In this document: positions 1 to 9,523 of the stretch, piece by piece
Position numbering within the stretch: the stretch's first letter is position 1
Layout of the letters: each line of letters begins with the position of its first letter
NCBI RefSeq assembly: GCF_003932855.1
Contig: NZ_RQYZ01000013.1
Location: 1 to 64,000 of the forward strand
From: Tessaracoccus sp. OH4464_COT-324
Lineage (GTDB): Bacteria > Actinomycetota > Actinomycetes > Propionibacteriales > Propionibacteriaceae
Reading direction: 5' to 3'
DNA: 64,000 bases
Program-made: the position numbers and the translations under genes
Notes under the pieces: generated by a model
What the model saw: the letters and a program-made list of their open reading frames with translations, nothing else
Told to the model about the DNA's origin: nothing
Database searches by the model: none

Positions 1-413
1 AAACCCTCCCCAAACTCTTCAACGGCCTCCCCATCGACCAATTCAACCACCCAGAAACCCTCGGCAACCTCCCCCTCAACCCCCAAGCATCTTTCATCAC
101 CATCTACAACGGCAGGGGCATCTACGGCGGCAGCGGCACCTACGACAAAAACTTCGCCCTCAAAGTGGGCCGCGGGCTCAGCAATCACGAGAACTACATC
201 ATGGCGGTCAAGTCCATGGTAGACCCGCAACACTACGGCCGCCTCACCTGCGGACACGACAAAACCTATCCCAGACAGTTTTCTTGCGTAGCCTACGGTG
301 AGGACGCCTTCATCCAGGGCGAATCCAGCGGTGTGACCCGCATCAGCGACGAAGAAATCATCGCGATGACCAACGAATACCTCGACCACGCCCTCAACGC
401 ACGAAACCCATAA
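1..413 (+). CDS. C-terminal part of an unidentified protein
   Basis: The open frame enters from the window's left edge (first full codon at 3) and ends at TAA 411-413, leaving about 136 residues. I do not recognise the family. The visible part has a G-R-G-I-Y-G-G-S-G-T-Y stretch, then a segment with two cysteines (R-L-T-C-G-H-D and Q-F-S-C-V-A-Y-G-E-D) about a dozen residues apart, and an acidic helical end. The two cysteines could form a disulfide in an exported domain, but the N-terminus that would show a signal peptide is missing. The frame uses more A-rich codons (AAA, AAC, CAA) than its neighbours. No function is proposed. Confidence 0.6.
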   Translation, partial: TLPKLFNGLPIDQFNHPETLGNLPLNPQASFITIYNGRGIYGGSGTYDKNFALKVGRGLSNHENYIMAVKSMVDPQHYGRLTCGHDKTYPRQFSCVAYGEDAFIQGESSGVTRISDEEIIAMTNEYLDHALNARNP

Positions 414-614
414 TGCCCACCACCCACCGAATCTGGCCGGCCGCATGGCGCACGGCATCGCGGTCGACGGGCGCCCAGTCAAGCGAGTCCCGCGCGCCCC
501 AGCCGGTCGGCGGCTTTCAAGCAAATCATCCCCGGACGGTCGCCACGACGATGCCCCAGGAACCCAAAACGAGGGGCCGCACCACCGTCGAATCGGTGCC
601 ACGGCCCCAGCCAG

Positions 615-699
615 CGGCGAGAGTGGGATTCGAACCCACGGAGGCTTGCACCTCGACCGCTTTCAAGGCGGTTGCACTAGTCCACTATGCGATCTCGCC
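615..699 (-). tRNA. tRNA-Ser (anticodon TGA)
   Basis: Reading the minus strand from 699, a 7-bp acceptor stem (GGCGAGA with TCTCGCC) encloses a D-arm, an anticodon stem ACCGC/GCGGT around loop CTTGAAA (anticodon TGA), a long class II variable arm and a T-arm with GGTTCGAATCC. The length of 85 bases and the long variable arm are those of tRNA-Ser. The discriminator base is G, as serine tRNAs require. CCA is not encoded. It decodes UCA and possibly other UCN codons. Confidence 0.95.
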
Positions 700-709
700 A
701 GACCCGCAT

Positions 710-715
710 AGCGTA
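710..715 (-). promoter_or_regulatory. Possible -10 element for tRNA-Ser
   Basis: The minus strand reads TACGCT about ten bases before the first tRNA base, a fitting distance for a -10 box whose transcript starts just ahead of the mature 5' end. The same hexamer recurs in other promoters of this window. No good -35 is visible. Confidence 0.45.
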
Positions 716-755
716 GCGCAATCCAACCGATTCCGGCACGAGGCCCGGGCGCGCA

Positions 756-761
756 TATAGT
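756..761 (+). promoter_or_regulatory. -10 element of a probable leaderless promoter
   Basis: TATAGT lies seven bases upstream of the GTG at 769 and there is no Shine-Dalgarno sequence. A transcript starting at the usual distance would begin at or next to the start codon. This supports the chosen start of the pseudouridine synthase. Confidence 0.6.
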
Positions 762-768
762 TTGGCCC

Positions 769-1692
769 GTGCCGCCCAAGTCCCCGCTCCCGCCCCGCCA
801 CGGCCTCCAGGCCGCCTGGGTGCGCACCCCGGACCGGGACCCGACCAACGCCCTGCCCTGGCCAACGATGCGCGACTTCCTGATCGACAAGCTGGGCCCG
901 GCAGGCGACCGCGTCGACGCGATGCTGGCCCGCGGCGACTTCGTCGATGACGCCGGCCAGGCCTGGATCGGCGACGAGGTCTACCGCCCGCACACCTTCG
1001 TCTGGTTCCATCGAGAGTTGCGCGACGAGGCCCACGTCCCCGGCGACCTCAAGGTCATCCACCGCGACGACCGCATCGTCGTGTTCGACAAGCCTCACTT
1101 CCTCTCGACGATCCCCCGCGGCCGCCACGTGGTGCAGTCGGCCGTGGTGCGGGCCCGCCAACAGCTCGACATGCCGGAGCTCTCCGCCGTGCACCGGCTG
1201 GATCGCGGCACCGCCGGGGTGCTGCTCATGACCACCCGGAAGCGTTGGCGCGCCCCTTACCACTCCATCTTTGCCGCCCCCACCACCCGCAAGGTGTACG
1301 AGGCGATAGCTCCCGTGCGGCCCGGCCTGGAGTTTCCGCGCCGAGTGTCGTCGCACCTGGTGAAGGAGGTGGGTGTGTTGCAGGCCGAGCGGCTCGACCT
1401 GCCGCCCAACTCGCACACCGACATCGACCTCGTAGAGACGCGCGACGGGTGGGGCCGCTACGAGGTGCGCCCCCTCACCGGCAAGACGCACCAGATCAGA
1501 ATGCATTTCCTGGAGCTCGGCGTCCCGCTGCACAACGATCCGCTTTATCCCGTAGTTCAACCCTGGGAGATCGACGATTTCACGCACCCTATGGGGCTCC
1601 TCGCCCGCGAGCTGCACTTCGTCGACCCGATCGACGGCGTCCCGCGCCAATTCGAAAGCCCCAGGCGGCTGCCATGGCCGGACCGCGGCTGA
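769..1692 (+). CDS. RluA-family RNA pseudouridine synthase
   Basis: Isomerises specific uridines in RNA (rRNA or tRNA; the target cannot be told from sequence) to pseudouridine in the cytoplasm. The 307-residue protein carries the family motif H-R-L-D-R-G-T-A-G with catalytic Asp about residue 145, and later G-K-T-H-Q-I-R-M-H, which helps form the catalytic cleft. An extended N-terminus (residues 1-90) resembles a short S4-like lead-in, as in actinobacterial members annotated as 23S rRNA pseudouridine synthases. The GTG start has no ribosome site but sits 7 bases after TATAGT, so translation is probably leaderless. It is transcribed away from the tRNA-Ser gene and followed by an independent oxidoreductase gene. 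Confidence 0.88.
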   Translation: MPPKSPLPPRHGLQAAWVRTPDRDPTNALPWPTMRDFLIDKLGPAGDRVDAMLARGDFVDDAGQAWIGDEVYRPHTFVWFHRELRDEAHVPGDLKVIHRDDRIVVFDKPHFLSTIPRGRHVVQSAVVRARQQLDMPELSAVHRLDRGTAGVLLMTTRKRWRAPYHSIFAAPTTRKVYEAIAPVRPGLEFPRRVSSHLVKEVGVLQAERLDLPPNSHTDIDLVETRDGWGRYEVRPLTGKTHQIRMHFLELGVPLHNDPLYPVVQPWEIDDFTHPMGLLARELHFVDPIDGVPRQFESPRRLPWPDRG

Positions 1693-1746
1693 GACCAATC
1701 AGATTTTCCTCGATAAGGGCGGCGGCCTTGTGGCAAGGTTGCACCC

Positions 1747-2718
1747 ATGAAGGCAGTACTCGTTCCTGAACCCGGCGACGTTTCGATGCTCATCCTCGGC
1801 GAAGCCGACAAACCAACCCCCGGCCCGGGGGAGGTCTTGGTGCGCACAGTGGCCGTCGGCGTCAACCGCGCGGACATCCTGCAGCGCCAGGGCCACTACC
1901 CCCCACCGCGCGGCACCACCGACATCCTCGGGTTGGAGGCCTCCGGCGTGGTCGAGGAGGTAGGGGCCGGGTGCGAGCGGTGGCGCCCGGGTGACGAGGT
2001 CGTCGCGCTGCTCGCGGGCGGCGGGTACGCCGAGTACTTCGTGGCCCCCGAGGGCCAGCTGATCTCCCCGCCCCCGGGCGTGGATCTGGTCACCGCGGCG
2101 GGCGTTCTTGAGGTGGCCGCGACGGTGGTGAGCAACCTGGCGCTCGCCGGGCTGAAGGAGGGCGAAACCTTCCTGGTGCACGGCGGCGCGGGCGGCATCG
2201 GCACTTTCGCCACCCAGTACGCGAAGGCGTTGGGCGCGCGCGTGGCGGCCACGGCAGGCTCCGAGGCCAAGCTGGCGCACTGCCGGGCGCACGGCACCGA
2301 CATCGCGCTCGACTACCACGGAGACTGGGTGAAGCAGTTGCAGGAGGCAACCGGCGGCAGGGGCGCCGACGTCATCCTCGACATCATCGGCGCCAAGTAC
2401 CTGGAGGCCAACGTCAAGGCGCTCGCCCGCCGGGGACGCATGGTGGTCATCGGCCTACAGGGCGGCGTGAAGGGCACCCTCAACGTGGGACTGCTGCTCA
2501 GCAAGCAGGGCACCATCAGCGCGACGTCGCTGCGCTTCCGTCCCGCCGACGAGAAGGCAGAGATCTGCGCCCAGGTAGAGCGCCAGGTCTGGCCGCTGCT
2601 GCGCAACGGGAAGATCAAGCCGTCGCCGGAGACCCGCATCCCCTTCGACGATGTCCGTTCCGCCCACGAACTCCTCAGCTCCGGCGAGAACGTGGGCAAG
2701 ATCATCCTGGTGCTGTGA
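1747..2718 (+). CDS. Zinc-free NAD(P)H:quinone oxidoreductase (MDR superfamily)
   Basis: A 323-residue medium-chain dehydrogenase/reductase of the quinone oxidoreductase type, close in pattern to the PIG3/TP53I3 group. It is expected to reduce quinones or related carbonyls with NADPH in the cytosol. The N-terminal GroES-like domain includes G-V-N-R-A-D-I-L and the G-L-E-A-S-G-V-V-E-E-V-G strand. The Rossmann domain follows with H-G-G-A-G-G-I-G-T near residue 145-153. The cysteine and histidine ligands of zinc-dependent alcohol dehydrogenases are absent. The ATG at 1747 is 54 bases after the upstream gene. No clear ribosome site is visible. The physiological substrate is not deducible. Confidence 0.85.
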   Translation: MKAVLVPEPGDVSMLILGEADKPTPGPGEVLVRTVAVGVNRADILQRQGHYPPPRGTTDILGLEASGVVEEVGAGCERWRPGDEVVALLAGGGYAEYFVAPEGQLISPPPGVDLVTAAGVLEVAATVVSNLALAGLKEGETFLVHGGAGGIGTFATQYAKALGARVAATAGSEAKLAHCRAHGTDIALDYHGDWVKQLQEATGGRGADVILDIIGAKYLEANVKALARRGRMVVIGLQGGVKGTLNVGLLLSKQGTISATSLRFRPADEKAEICAQVERQVWPLLRNGKIKPSPETRIPFDDVRSAHELLSSGENVGKIILVL

Positions 2719-2759
2719 ACCCAACATGAGCCGACGGTGGCGCAGCCGCGCGCATGGCT

Positions 2760-2765
2760 TAGGGT
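2760..2765 (+). promoter_or_regulatory. -10 element of leaderless argG promoter
   Basis: TAGGGT followed by exactly six bases and then the GTG at 2772. No ribosome site precedes the start. I see no obvious ARG-box palindrome beside it. Confidence 0.55.
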
Positions 2766-2768
2766 TAA

Positions 2769-4196
<1,428 letters not shown>

Positions 4197-4224
4197 TCAT
4201 CAGAAGAAAGCATTGGGAGGGTAC

Positions 4225-5946
4225 ATGAGCAGATGGCGCAACACGTTCCTCGTTGTGTTGGCAAGTTCGCTGGCCACCACGCTGGGCCCCCCAGCAGCCG
4301 CAGATGACACGGTCGAGCCCATGCCAAGCGCGTCGTCGCATAGTCAGGAACCGAGCGCGCCGCCGGCTCCTCCCACGGCCACGGCCGAGCCCTCCCAACC
4401 GGAATCGCAGCCGCCCACGGCTTCGCCTTCCCCTACTCCGGACCAGGCTTCGACGGGCCCTGCACCGACGCCAACCCAGCTGCCCTCAGCAGCGGAAACG
4501 AGCCAGCCAAGCTCGCCCACGAGGCCCGAGAACGAGTTGGTTAGCCCCGGGGATGAACTGGGGCTGGTCGAGGTGGCTGCCGAGACCGAGGAACCCGCGG
4601 ATCTCCAGGAGCATGAACCGTTCGCGGCGGCCCTCCCGCAACATCCGGTGGTCCAGGTGCACAATGCCGGCCAGTTCGGCCACGGCTGGCTGCCCGACAA
4701 CACGACGTTCCCCGGCGACTGGGACGGTGACGGCTACGACGACCAGCTCATGCGCTCTGCGCGCGGCGAGCTGTTGTTCTACCGTGGCCGGGCCGACGGG
4801 TCGCTATACGAGGGGGTGCGCATCGGTCACGGCTGGGGCGCGGCGTTGGAACTCCTCGGTCAGGCGGACTGGGATGGCGATGGGCTGATTGATCTAGTGG
4901 CGCGGTTCACCTCGGGCAGCCTGATTCTTTATTCGGGCGACGGCTCTGGAGGTTTTCTCCGCTCCAGCCAGATCGGCCGAGGCTGGGGTGGCATCAATAA
5001 GATCGCCCTGCTGCCCCAAGCATCAAACGGCTACCCCGCGATCGTCGGCTTGCACTCGGATGGCCGGGTTCTCTACTACCCCTCCGACGGCGTGGGCAAC
5101 TTCGCGCCAGCACACACCTTGGCGAGGGACGCCAACGAGTACAGCCTGTTGGAGGCAGCCGGCGACTGGGATGGCAACTCGTATTCAGATCTGATCGCTA
5201 TCGACCGGAGCGGTCGGTTGGTTTACCTTCCCCTGGCTGGAGCCAGGATCACTGGCCGGTTTCAGGTGGGGCGAAACTGGCAGTATTTCCTGAAGTTGGG
5301 CGTCACCCAGGCGGAGAACGGGGCCGCCTCCTTGGCAGGCATTCGTCAAGACGGCATGTTCTTCCGTTTCACCGCGAGCACGGCCCGCCCCGTTTTCAGC
5401 TATGCGTCGCGTCCGGCAACTCTGAATGATCTCGGCAAATCGTGGCGCCCAGGGTGCCCTGTTGGCCCCGAACAACTGAGCGTTATCACCATGAATTTCT
5501 GGGATTCGCACGGCAGAATCAGCCGTGGAAACTTGATAGTGCGCTCAGACCTGGTCGCACGTACCACCACCATCTTCAAAGCCGCTTTCGCGAAGCGCTT
5601 CCCGATAAGCAAGATGCGCACGGCAGCGCTCTACGACGGAAACGACATAACGATGATGGCCGACGACAACACGTCGGCGTTCAACTGCCGTCAAGTGGTG
5701 GGCAACCCCTACCGCGTGTCGCCGCACAGCTACGGGTATGCCGTGGACATCAATACGGTGAAGAATCCCTATTTTGCCGGCCGGTGGTACCCGTCCGCCG
5801 CGTACTCGACGGGACGCTCCGCCAGCATCCCCGGTATGCACATGGCGGACACGGTGTTCCCCGTCGAGTTCCGCCGGCATGGCGGACACTGGGGCGGCTG
5901 TTACCGTGACTACCACCATTTCGAGCTCACCACGCAGAGGTGCTGA
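4225..5946 (+). CDS. Secreted FG-GAP-repeat protein with M15-type D-Ala-D-Ala carboxypeptidase domain
   Basis: An exported 573-residue protein with a signal peptide (residues 1-28), a Pro/Ser/Thr stalk (about 30-115), a repeat region with Asp-rich loops such as G-D-W-D-G-D-G-Y-D-D and D-W-D-G-D-G-L-I-D (about 145-390) typical of FG-GAP/VCBS blades, and a C-terminal M15 peptidase domain. Putative zinc ligands are H501 (S-P-H-S-Y-G-Y-A-V-D), D508 and H565 (Y-H-H-F-E). It probably trims stem peptides of peptidoglycan, with the repeats as a binding or spacing module. The ATG at 4225 follows GGGAGG and is preferred to an upstream in-frame TTG. The gene ends in a TGATG overlap with the lipoprotein gene. 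The protein at 6826 shares everything but the catalytic domain. Confidence 0.85.
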   Translation: MSRWRNTFLVVLASSLATTLGPPAAADDTVEPMPSASSHSQEPSAPPAPPTATAEPSQPESQPPTASPSPTPDQASTGPAPTPTQLPSAAETSQPSSPTRPENELVSPGDELGLVEVAAETEEPADLQEHEPFAAALPQHPVVQVHNAGQFGHGWLPDNTTFPGDWDGDGYDDQLMRSARGELLFYRGRADGSLYEGVRIGHGWGAALELLGQADWDGDGLIDLVARFTSGSLILYSGDGSGGFLRSSQIGRGWGGINKIALLPQASNGYPAIVGLHSDGRVLYYPSDGVGNFAPAHTLARDANEYSLLEAAGDWDGNSYSDLIAIDRSGRLVYLPLAGARITGRFQVGRNWQYFLKLGVTQAENGAASLAGIRQDGMFFRFTASTARPVFSYASRPATLNDLGKSWRPGCPVGPEQLSVITMNFWDSHGRISRGNLIVRSDLVARTTTIFKAAFAKRFPISKMRTAALYDGNDITMMADDNTSAFNCRQVVGNPYRVSPHSYGYAVDINTVKNPYFAGRWYPSAAYSTGRSASIPGMHMADTVFPVEFRRHGGHWGGCYRDYHHFELTTQRC

Positions 5947-6626
5947 TGAGGGCAACAGTAGTCATTGGCGTGCTCTGCCTGCTTGGGTCAGGCTGCTCCA
6001 CTCCGCCCAGCTCACCGGATTCTCCGGATCCGTCGGTGCTGGTGAGCCCCACCAGCGTCGACGGATCCGGCGAGATGGACGTGTCAGATCCGATCCAATC
6101 TCCTGCCGCGCCACCGAGCCCAGATGCTTCGACGGTGGGGGCCCTTTCCGCCGACTCCCTCCCCGCGAGTTGGCTGGGTTTCTCGGGCACCGTGGTCGAA
6201 CCGACGGAAGGAGAGTTCGTCCCCAACGGGACTTGGGTGCATGTGGTTGACCCTTCGATCGCCTCGACCGAGGCCATCCCCTACTGCAAGGACACTTCCC
6301 CTCCCCTGCCGTTGGGTGCGTTGGCCGGTTCCTACCGCGACGGGCAGGACCGCTTCGGTAACGGCCTAGTGCTGGAGTTCGCGTCTGACTCGGAAGCCAA
6401 GAAGTGGTTCGCCGAGTTTTCCGAGGCCCTGCAGGCCTGCACCGCAGGCGAGGCGGGGTTCACGACGAAGAACCTCAACCTGACGGACACTGGGCTGACC
6501 GCCGTTCGAGACTACCCAGGAGACCCGCACTCCGAGGCCGTGTGGGTGGAGGAACGCTTCGTCCGGTTGATGATCGTTCAGGGGGAGTTCCCTTCCGAAC
6601 AACTCTCGGCCCTGCTCCCAAGCTGA
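5946..6626 (+). CDS. Putative lipoprotein of unknown function
   Basis: The 226-residue product begins with a short charged N-terminus, a hydrophobic stretch and L-L-G-S-G-C, a slightly imperfect lipobox that would place the lipid on Cys about 17. A Ser/Pro-rich spacer to about residue 65 and a globular domain with no family I recognise follow. The ATG shares one base with the preceding stop (TGATG) and is preceded by AGAGG, so the two genes are translationally coupled. This suggests the lipoprotein works with the M15 peptidase, for example as an anchor, inhibitor or partner at the membrane surface. That role is inferred from position only. Confidence 0.7.
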   Translation: MRATVVIGVLCLLGSGCSTPPSSPDSPDPSVLVSPTSVDGSGEMDVSDPIQSPAAPPSPDASTVGALSADSLPASWLGFSGTVVEPTEGEFVPNGTWVHVVDPSIASTEAIPYCKDTSPPLPLGALAGSYRDGQDRFGNGLVLEFASDSEAKKWFAEFSEALQACTAGEAGFTTKNLNLTDTGLTAVRDYPGDPHSEAVWVEERFVRLMIVQGEFPSEQLSALLPS

Positions 6627-6825
6627 TCTCCCCCATTTGACTGGCCGCGAGCCGGCCCACTTCCTTCCGGCTTCCGAGGCCTGTCAGCGTCCAGTCGAGG
6701 GGTTCTTGGGCCATGCCAACGCGGTGCCCACGCCTTACCCAACGACTTGTTTGCCGCAATCAAAGATGAGAAACTGATGCAACCGTGGCGGAAAGCGCCA
6801 CCATTCATCACAGGGTTTACAGGTC

Positions 6826-8379
6826 ATGAGAATCTCAACCATCACGGACCGGCGAACGGTCAGGTCGACTGCGGCCACGGCTCTAGCTCTTCTCGTCTTC
6901 AGCTTCGGAATATTTCCTGCCGGGGCGGATGATGCTACAGACGGAGGTGGGCCGCAAGACCAGGCGACGCAGTCGCCGACGCCGTCGTCGTCGCCTACAA
7001 CTCCAGCGCCGCAGCCCACTCAGGGGCCCACAGCCGAGCAGACTCCGCTGCCGTCCCCCAGCGACGCTGAGACATCTCCGCCCTCGACCGGTGATGACCT
7101 GCACACTCCTGAAGCAGAAGTGTTTGAGCCGAGCCTCGACGACGGTGCTCCCACCGGCGAAGAGCCGCAGAGCGAGCTAGCGCCCGAGGAAGAAGACCTC
7201 TCTGAACGCGTTCCTCTCTCCGTGCAGCCAACCGACTACCACGACTTTGTGCGGCTTGAGTACAGCGCGCAGATCGGGCACGGCTGGAACGCGCGCCGCA
7301 CCGTTTTCCCCGGCGACTGGGATAGGGACGGTAAAACCGACTTGATGTTGATCACGCCTTCTGGTGATCTTCTTTTCTACCGCTCGCTCGGGTGGGACCA
7401 GTTCGAGTGGCCGGTCAAGATCGGCCACGGCTGGGGAGCGGCCCTCGACGTTCTTGGGGGCACAGACTGGACTGGAGACGGCTACCCTGATCTGCTGGCC
7501 CGGTTCCGTAACGGCGAAGTGCACTTCTACGTCGGCGATGCTCGTGGGGGCGTGCGCAGCCACTGGAAGATCGGTCAGGGCTGGCAACCGTTCAGGACCA
7601 TCACTGTGTTGTCGCGCAGCCTGCATAACTCCCCAGCTCTCTTGGGGGTGCGCGAGGATGGCGCTTCCTGGCTGTACCCCACCAAAGGCACTACGGAGTT
7701 CCTCGACCCAATCCTGATCGACAACGACTGGAGAGACCTGGGATTGGTGACCGGCGTCGGCGATTGGGACGGCAATGGTCAGAGCGACGTCGCTGCGATC
7801 GACCACCAGGGAACCCTCCGCTATCTTGCAGCCAACGCGCACGGCGGCGGTTTCACCCACTTCCGGCTGGGTACCGGCTGGTCGAAGATGAAAGGCTTGA
7901 ACTCGGCCTTCAGCCCGACTGGCAACCGCCTCTGGGCCATTCGCGAAGACGGTACGCTGCACTCCTATATCCTGCACTCCCGCGACAGCATCTCGCAGGG
8001 CTACAAGCTGGATCGTCGCTGCCTTACGGGGAGGGTGCTGTGCTCTTCTAAGTCTGCCGGCAAGCTGTGGTGGGTGATTGACGGCGAGATCAAAGCCACC
8101 ATGGATGCCCGGTTCGGTTGGCCGAGCACTCCTACCCGTGAGGGCGTGTTCAAGGTGTTCCGCAAATCCAGGCACCATGTGTCCAGCATCTTCGGCGTGC
8201 CCATGCCCTGGGCGATGTTCTTCTCCGGCGGCCAGGCGATCCACTACTCGGAGGGCTTTGCCTCCGACCCAACCGGAGCCGGCGGCTCAGCAGGGTGCAT
8301 CAACATCCGCGACGCCGCCACGCTGGACTGGGTTTACCACCAGGTCCGCATCGGCGACAAGGTAGTGGTCTACCGCTGA
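6826..8379 (+). CDS. Secreted FG-GAP-repeat protein with L,D-transpeptidase (YkuD) domain
   Basis: A 517-residue exported protein: signal peptide (1-34), Pro/Ser/Thr and acidic stalk (about 36-140), a repeat region nearly parallel to that of the protein at 4225 (shared I-G-H-G-W-G-A-A-L, G-D-W-D-R-D-G, G-D-W-D-G-N-G), and a C-terminal YkuD domain. The catalytic Cys is 491 in S-A-G-C-I-N-I-R, with His about 473 upstream. Such enzymes make 3-3 crosslinks in peptidoglycan or attach proteins to it. The ATG at 6826 has only a weak AGG upstream. About 200 bases separate it from the lipoprotein gene, so it may have its own promoter. It ends 7 bases before a convergent glycosyltransferase gene. Confidence 0.88.
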   Translation: MRISTITDRRTVRSTAATALALLVFSFGIFPAGADDATDGGGPQDQATQSPTPSSSPTTPAPQPTQGPTAEQTPLPSPSDAETSPPSTGDDLHTPEAEVFEPSLDDGAPTGEEPQSELAPEEEDLSERVPLSVQPTDYHDFVRLEYSAQIGHGWNARRTVFPGDWDRDGKTDLMLITPSGDLLFYRSLGWDQFEWPVKIGHGWGAALDVLGGTDWTGDGYPDLLARFRNGEVHFYVGDARGGVRSHWKIGQGWQPFRTITVLSRSLHNSPALLGVREDGASWLYPTKGTTEFLDPILIDNDWRDLGLVTGVGDWDGNGQSDVAAIDHQGTLRYLAANAHGGGFTHFRLGTGWSKMKGLNSAFSPTGNRLWAIREDGTLHSYILHSRDSISQGYKLDRRCLTGRVLCSSKSAGKLWWVIDGEIKATMDARFGWPSTPTREGVFKVFRKSRHHVSSIFGVPMPWAMFFSGGQAIHYSEGFASDPTGAGGSAGCINIRDAATLDWVYHQVRIGDKVVVYR

Positions 8380-8386
8380 GCCCGAT

Positions 8387-9433
8387 TCAACCACCGACGA
8401 GGTAGTCCGCCAGCCGGCGGGCTGCCTCGTCGCCGTTGTGCCACCTCTTCGCGAAAGCCACACCCCGTTCCGCCTGCTCACGCAACTCGTCGCGTCGGTC
8501 CCGCACGGAGGACAGCACGTCGTAGAGGGTCTCTGGGGTGGCTTCCAGCATCTCGGGGGGCTCCGGCATCTTGGCGCGCACACCGTCGATCATGCGCCCG
8601 ACAGTGACCCGGCCCGCCGCCATCGCCTCCACCGCAGCCACGCCATAGGAGCCGAACAACAACTGGTCAATGACGACATCGCACCCCTGCACGAGGGTGC
8701 GCAGCTCGGCGTGCGGCAGCCCCGACGGCGCCACCACCTCGATCACGCCCTCCCGCTCCAGCCGCTCCAGCACCGGCATGATCAGGTGCGTGCCCTTGAT
8801 GGGCGGATTGCGCTGGCTGGGCACGTGCAGCACCCGTGGCCGTTCACGTTCCAGCACCGGATACGGGCTCGCCCACTGCTCCACCTCCACCACGACGGGC
8901 AGCCAGGTGCCGGAGGGCAGGTCGAAGGCGAGGTCCGGGGTGGAGAAGAAAACCGGCCAGCCGCATTCCTCGGCGAAGCCCCGGTTGCGCGCGGTCTGTT
9001 CCGCCAACGTGGCCCGCCAGGCGTCGTCGCCGACGGTGAAGTAGGACCATTCGTCGCGCGCCATGTGAGCGGCGGGGTCGCGCACGTCGGAGCCGTGGGC
9101 GATGAGCGCCATGCGCTTCCCGAGCTCTGCGAGCCGCCGGGCGTCGGCTGGAAAGTGGGCGTGCCGATCCCAGCGCGCGAAGGTCTTGAACCCGTCGAGC
9201 GCGACGTGGGTCGTCTCCGCGAACAGCCTGCGGGTTCGCGCGCCCCAGAACAGGGGGGTGCGGAACGCGAACCGGTTGAGAAGGTGGTCGATGTCGAAGG
9301 AGTATCCGCCGCCGCGCAGCGGCACGCCCGAGAACGACCACGCCGTCACCGGTAGATTTCGCTGCGCAGCCCTCGCCCAGCGATGCGCCTGTCCCGCATA
9401 GTTCGACGGCCCCACCGCCCACACGCTACCCAT
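8387..9433 (-). CDS. GT-B-type glycosyltransferase, group 1-like
   Basis: A 348-residue cytoplasmic protein that I place among GT-B glycosyltransferases from its C-terminal half, which has H-V-P-S-Q-R-N-P-P-I-K-G-T and, near residue 270, a Q-L-L-F-G-S-Y-G-V-A-A-V-E-A-M-A-A-G-R stretch like the nucleotide-sugar site of family 4 enzymes. The N-terminal half is divergent. It probably adds one sugar of the surface polysaccharide made by this locus. The ATG at 9433 lies six bases after TAGCCT on the minus strand with no ribosome site, so the message looks leaderless. It is transcribed divergently from the sugar-dehydrogenase operon. Donor and acceptor are unknown. Confidence 0.7.
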   Translation of the reverse strand: MGSVWAVGPSNYAGQAHRWARAAQRNLPVTAWSFSGVPLRGGGYSFDIDHLLNRFAFRTPLFWGARTRRLFAETTHVALDGFKTFARWDRHAHFPADARRLAELGKRMALIAHGSDVRDPAAHMARDEWSYFTVGDDAWRATLAEQTARNRGFAEECGWPVFFSTPDLAFDLPSGTWLPVVVEVEQWASPYPVLERERPRVLHVPSQRNPPIKGTHLIMPVLERLEREGVIEVVAPSGLPHAELRTLVQGCDVVIDQLLFGSYGVAAVEAMAAGRVTVGRMIDGVRAKMPEPPEMLEATPETLYDVLSSVRDRRDELREQAERGVAFAKRWHNGDEAARRLADYLVGG

Positions 9434-9439
9434 GCGCCA

Positions 9440-9445
9440 AGGCTA
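9440..9445 (-). promoter_or_regulatory. -10 element of a probable leaderless promoter
   Basis: Minus-strand TAGCCT, then six bases (TGGCGC), then the ATG whose first base is 9433. It serves the glycosyltransferase gene and stands back to back with the promoter of the gene at 9524. Confidence 0.5.
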
Positions 9446-9523
9446 GCGTCTTGAAGCCGGGCTGATACGAGTAGACTCGGTGCAACGCTCACACAAGTTC
9501 TCAGGTTGGTGGAAGGAAGCAGC

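Noticed and set aside
6642-6656. Short hairpin GGCCG/CGGCC after the lipoprotein gene as a terminator
   Set aside because: A stem of only five base pairs without a T-run is expected often by chance in this GC-rich DNA.
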